Origin: Balneolales bacterium
GTDB lineage: Bacteria; Bacteroidota; Rhodothermia; Balneolales; Natronogracilivirgulaceae
Assembly (NCBI GenBank): GCA_007133995.1
Contig: SLLP01000102.1
Coordinates: 1 to 5,229, forward strand
DNA length: 5,229 nt
Reading direction: 5' to 3'
Shown here: positions 5,138 to 5,229 of the stretch, in pieces
Position numbering within the stretch: the first letter of the stretch is position 1
Layout of the letters: every line of letters begins with the position of its first letter
Made by a program: the position numbers and the translations under genes
The notes under the pieces: generated by a model
What the model was told of the DNA's origin: nothing
Seen by the model: only the letters and a program-made list of their open reading frames with translations
Databases searched by the model: none

Positions 5138-5229
5138 ATGGAAAACCAACGACCCAGTATAGCCTTTGAGCAGGTGATTGAGCGTGGATGTGGCATCGAT
5201 ATCCACAAGGAAGTATTGGTGGCCACGAT
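5138..5229 (+). CDS. IS110-family transposase (DEDD recombinase), N-terminus only
   Basis: 30 codons plus two bases are visible and the frame is open at the right edge. After a short N-terminus, MENQRPSIAFEQVIER, comes GCGIDIHKEVLVAT (17-30), the first beta strand of the RuvC-like DEDD domain. Asp21 is in the place of the first catalytic acidic residue, and the C-G-[IL]-D-[IV]-H-K pattern is a hallmark of IS110-family transposases. Full-length members have roughly 300-450 residues with a C-terminal Tnp_20 domain holding a catalytic serine; that part is outside the window, so an intact enzyme cannot be confirmed. ATG 5138 is the only ATG in frame, since TAA at 5102 closes the frame upstream. 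There is no Shine-Dalgarno. The preceding structured noncoding region would supply the element's guide RNA. Confidence 0.87.
   Translation, partial: MENQRPSIAFEQVIERGCGIDIHKEVLVAT

Larger units (their letters stand above)
4937..5229 (+). mobile_element. IS110-family insertion sequence, left end and start of transposase (partial)
   Basis: The element is identified by the transposase start at 5138, which has the DEDD-domain motif of IS110-type recombinases. A noncoding left end of about 200 nt with repeated hairpins precedes it, as expected for the IS110 group; the related IS1111 group carries its noncoding RNA region at the right end instead. The start given is the first recognisable structured element (a stem-loop at 4937-4950). 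The true terminus is unresolved and is likely a little further left. IS110 elements often lack clear terminal inverted repeats and make no conventional target duplication, so a boundary cannot be read by eye. The right end is outside the window. Confidence 0.75.

Overview
The window reads as ordinary bacterial chromosome with a mobile element at its right edge. Moderate base composition, weak or absent Shine-Dalgarno sequences before most genes, a TAnnTTTG-like box upstream of the dehydrogenase gene, and the style of the small HNH protein and the dehydrogenase suggest the Bacteroidota / Balneolota / Rhodothermota group. This is an impression from sequence style, not a phylogenetic placement.

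Layout. On the minus strand, 1-1095 is purK (purine biosynthesis), which lacks only its last few residues beyond the left edge. A 112-nt divergent spacer (1096-1207) follows, unusually rich in small signals: a twice-repeated 10-mer, an AT-rich dyad, and a strong hairpin with a T-run on the minus strand. On the plus strand, 1208-2290 is prfA, encoding peptide chain release factor 1 with intact PxT and GGQ motifs. It converges, with a 12-nt gap, on a minus-strand pair: a glutamate dehydrogenase gene (2717-4024), then a short RsbW/SpoIIAB-like serine/threonine kinase gene (2303-2704) 12 nt downstream. A 256-nt spacer separates the dehydrogenase from a plus-strand HNH endonuclease-like gene (4281-4784).

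From 4785 to 5137 there is no protein gene. At 5138 an open frame starts and runs off the right edge. Its 30 visible residues carry the G-C-G-I-D-I-H-K motif of the DEDD (RuvC-like) domain of IS110-family transposases. The noncoding stretch before it contains a small stem-loop and two related ~50-nt imperfect repeats. Each repeat can fold into the same hairpin, with compensatory changes between the copies. This matches, in place, size and general architecture, the bridge RNA (seekRNA) that IS110-group elements carry in their left end, and it is the most interesting part of the window. The exact left boundary of the element and the guide assignments cannot be settled without the right end and an empty site.

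How the genes work together. purK and prfA are housekeeping genes sharing a divergent promoter region. The dehydrogenase and RsbW-like genes probably form a two-gene transcript linking nitrogen/glutamate metabolism with a partner-switching regulator. The HNH gene is a single-gene unit of unknown role, just upstream of the insertion sequence.
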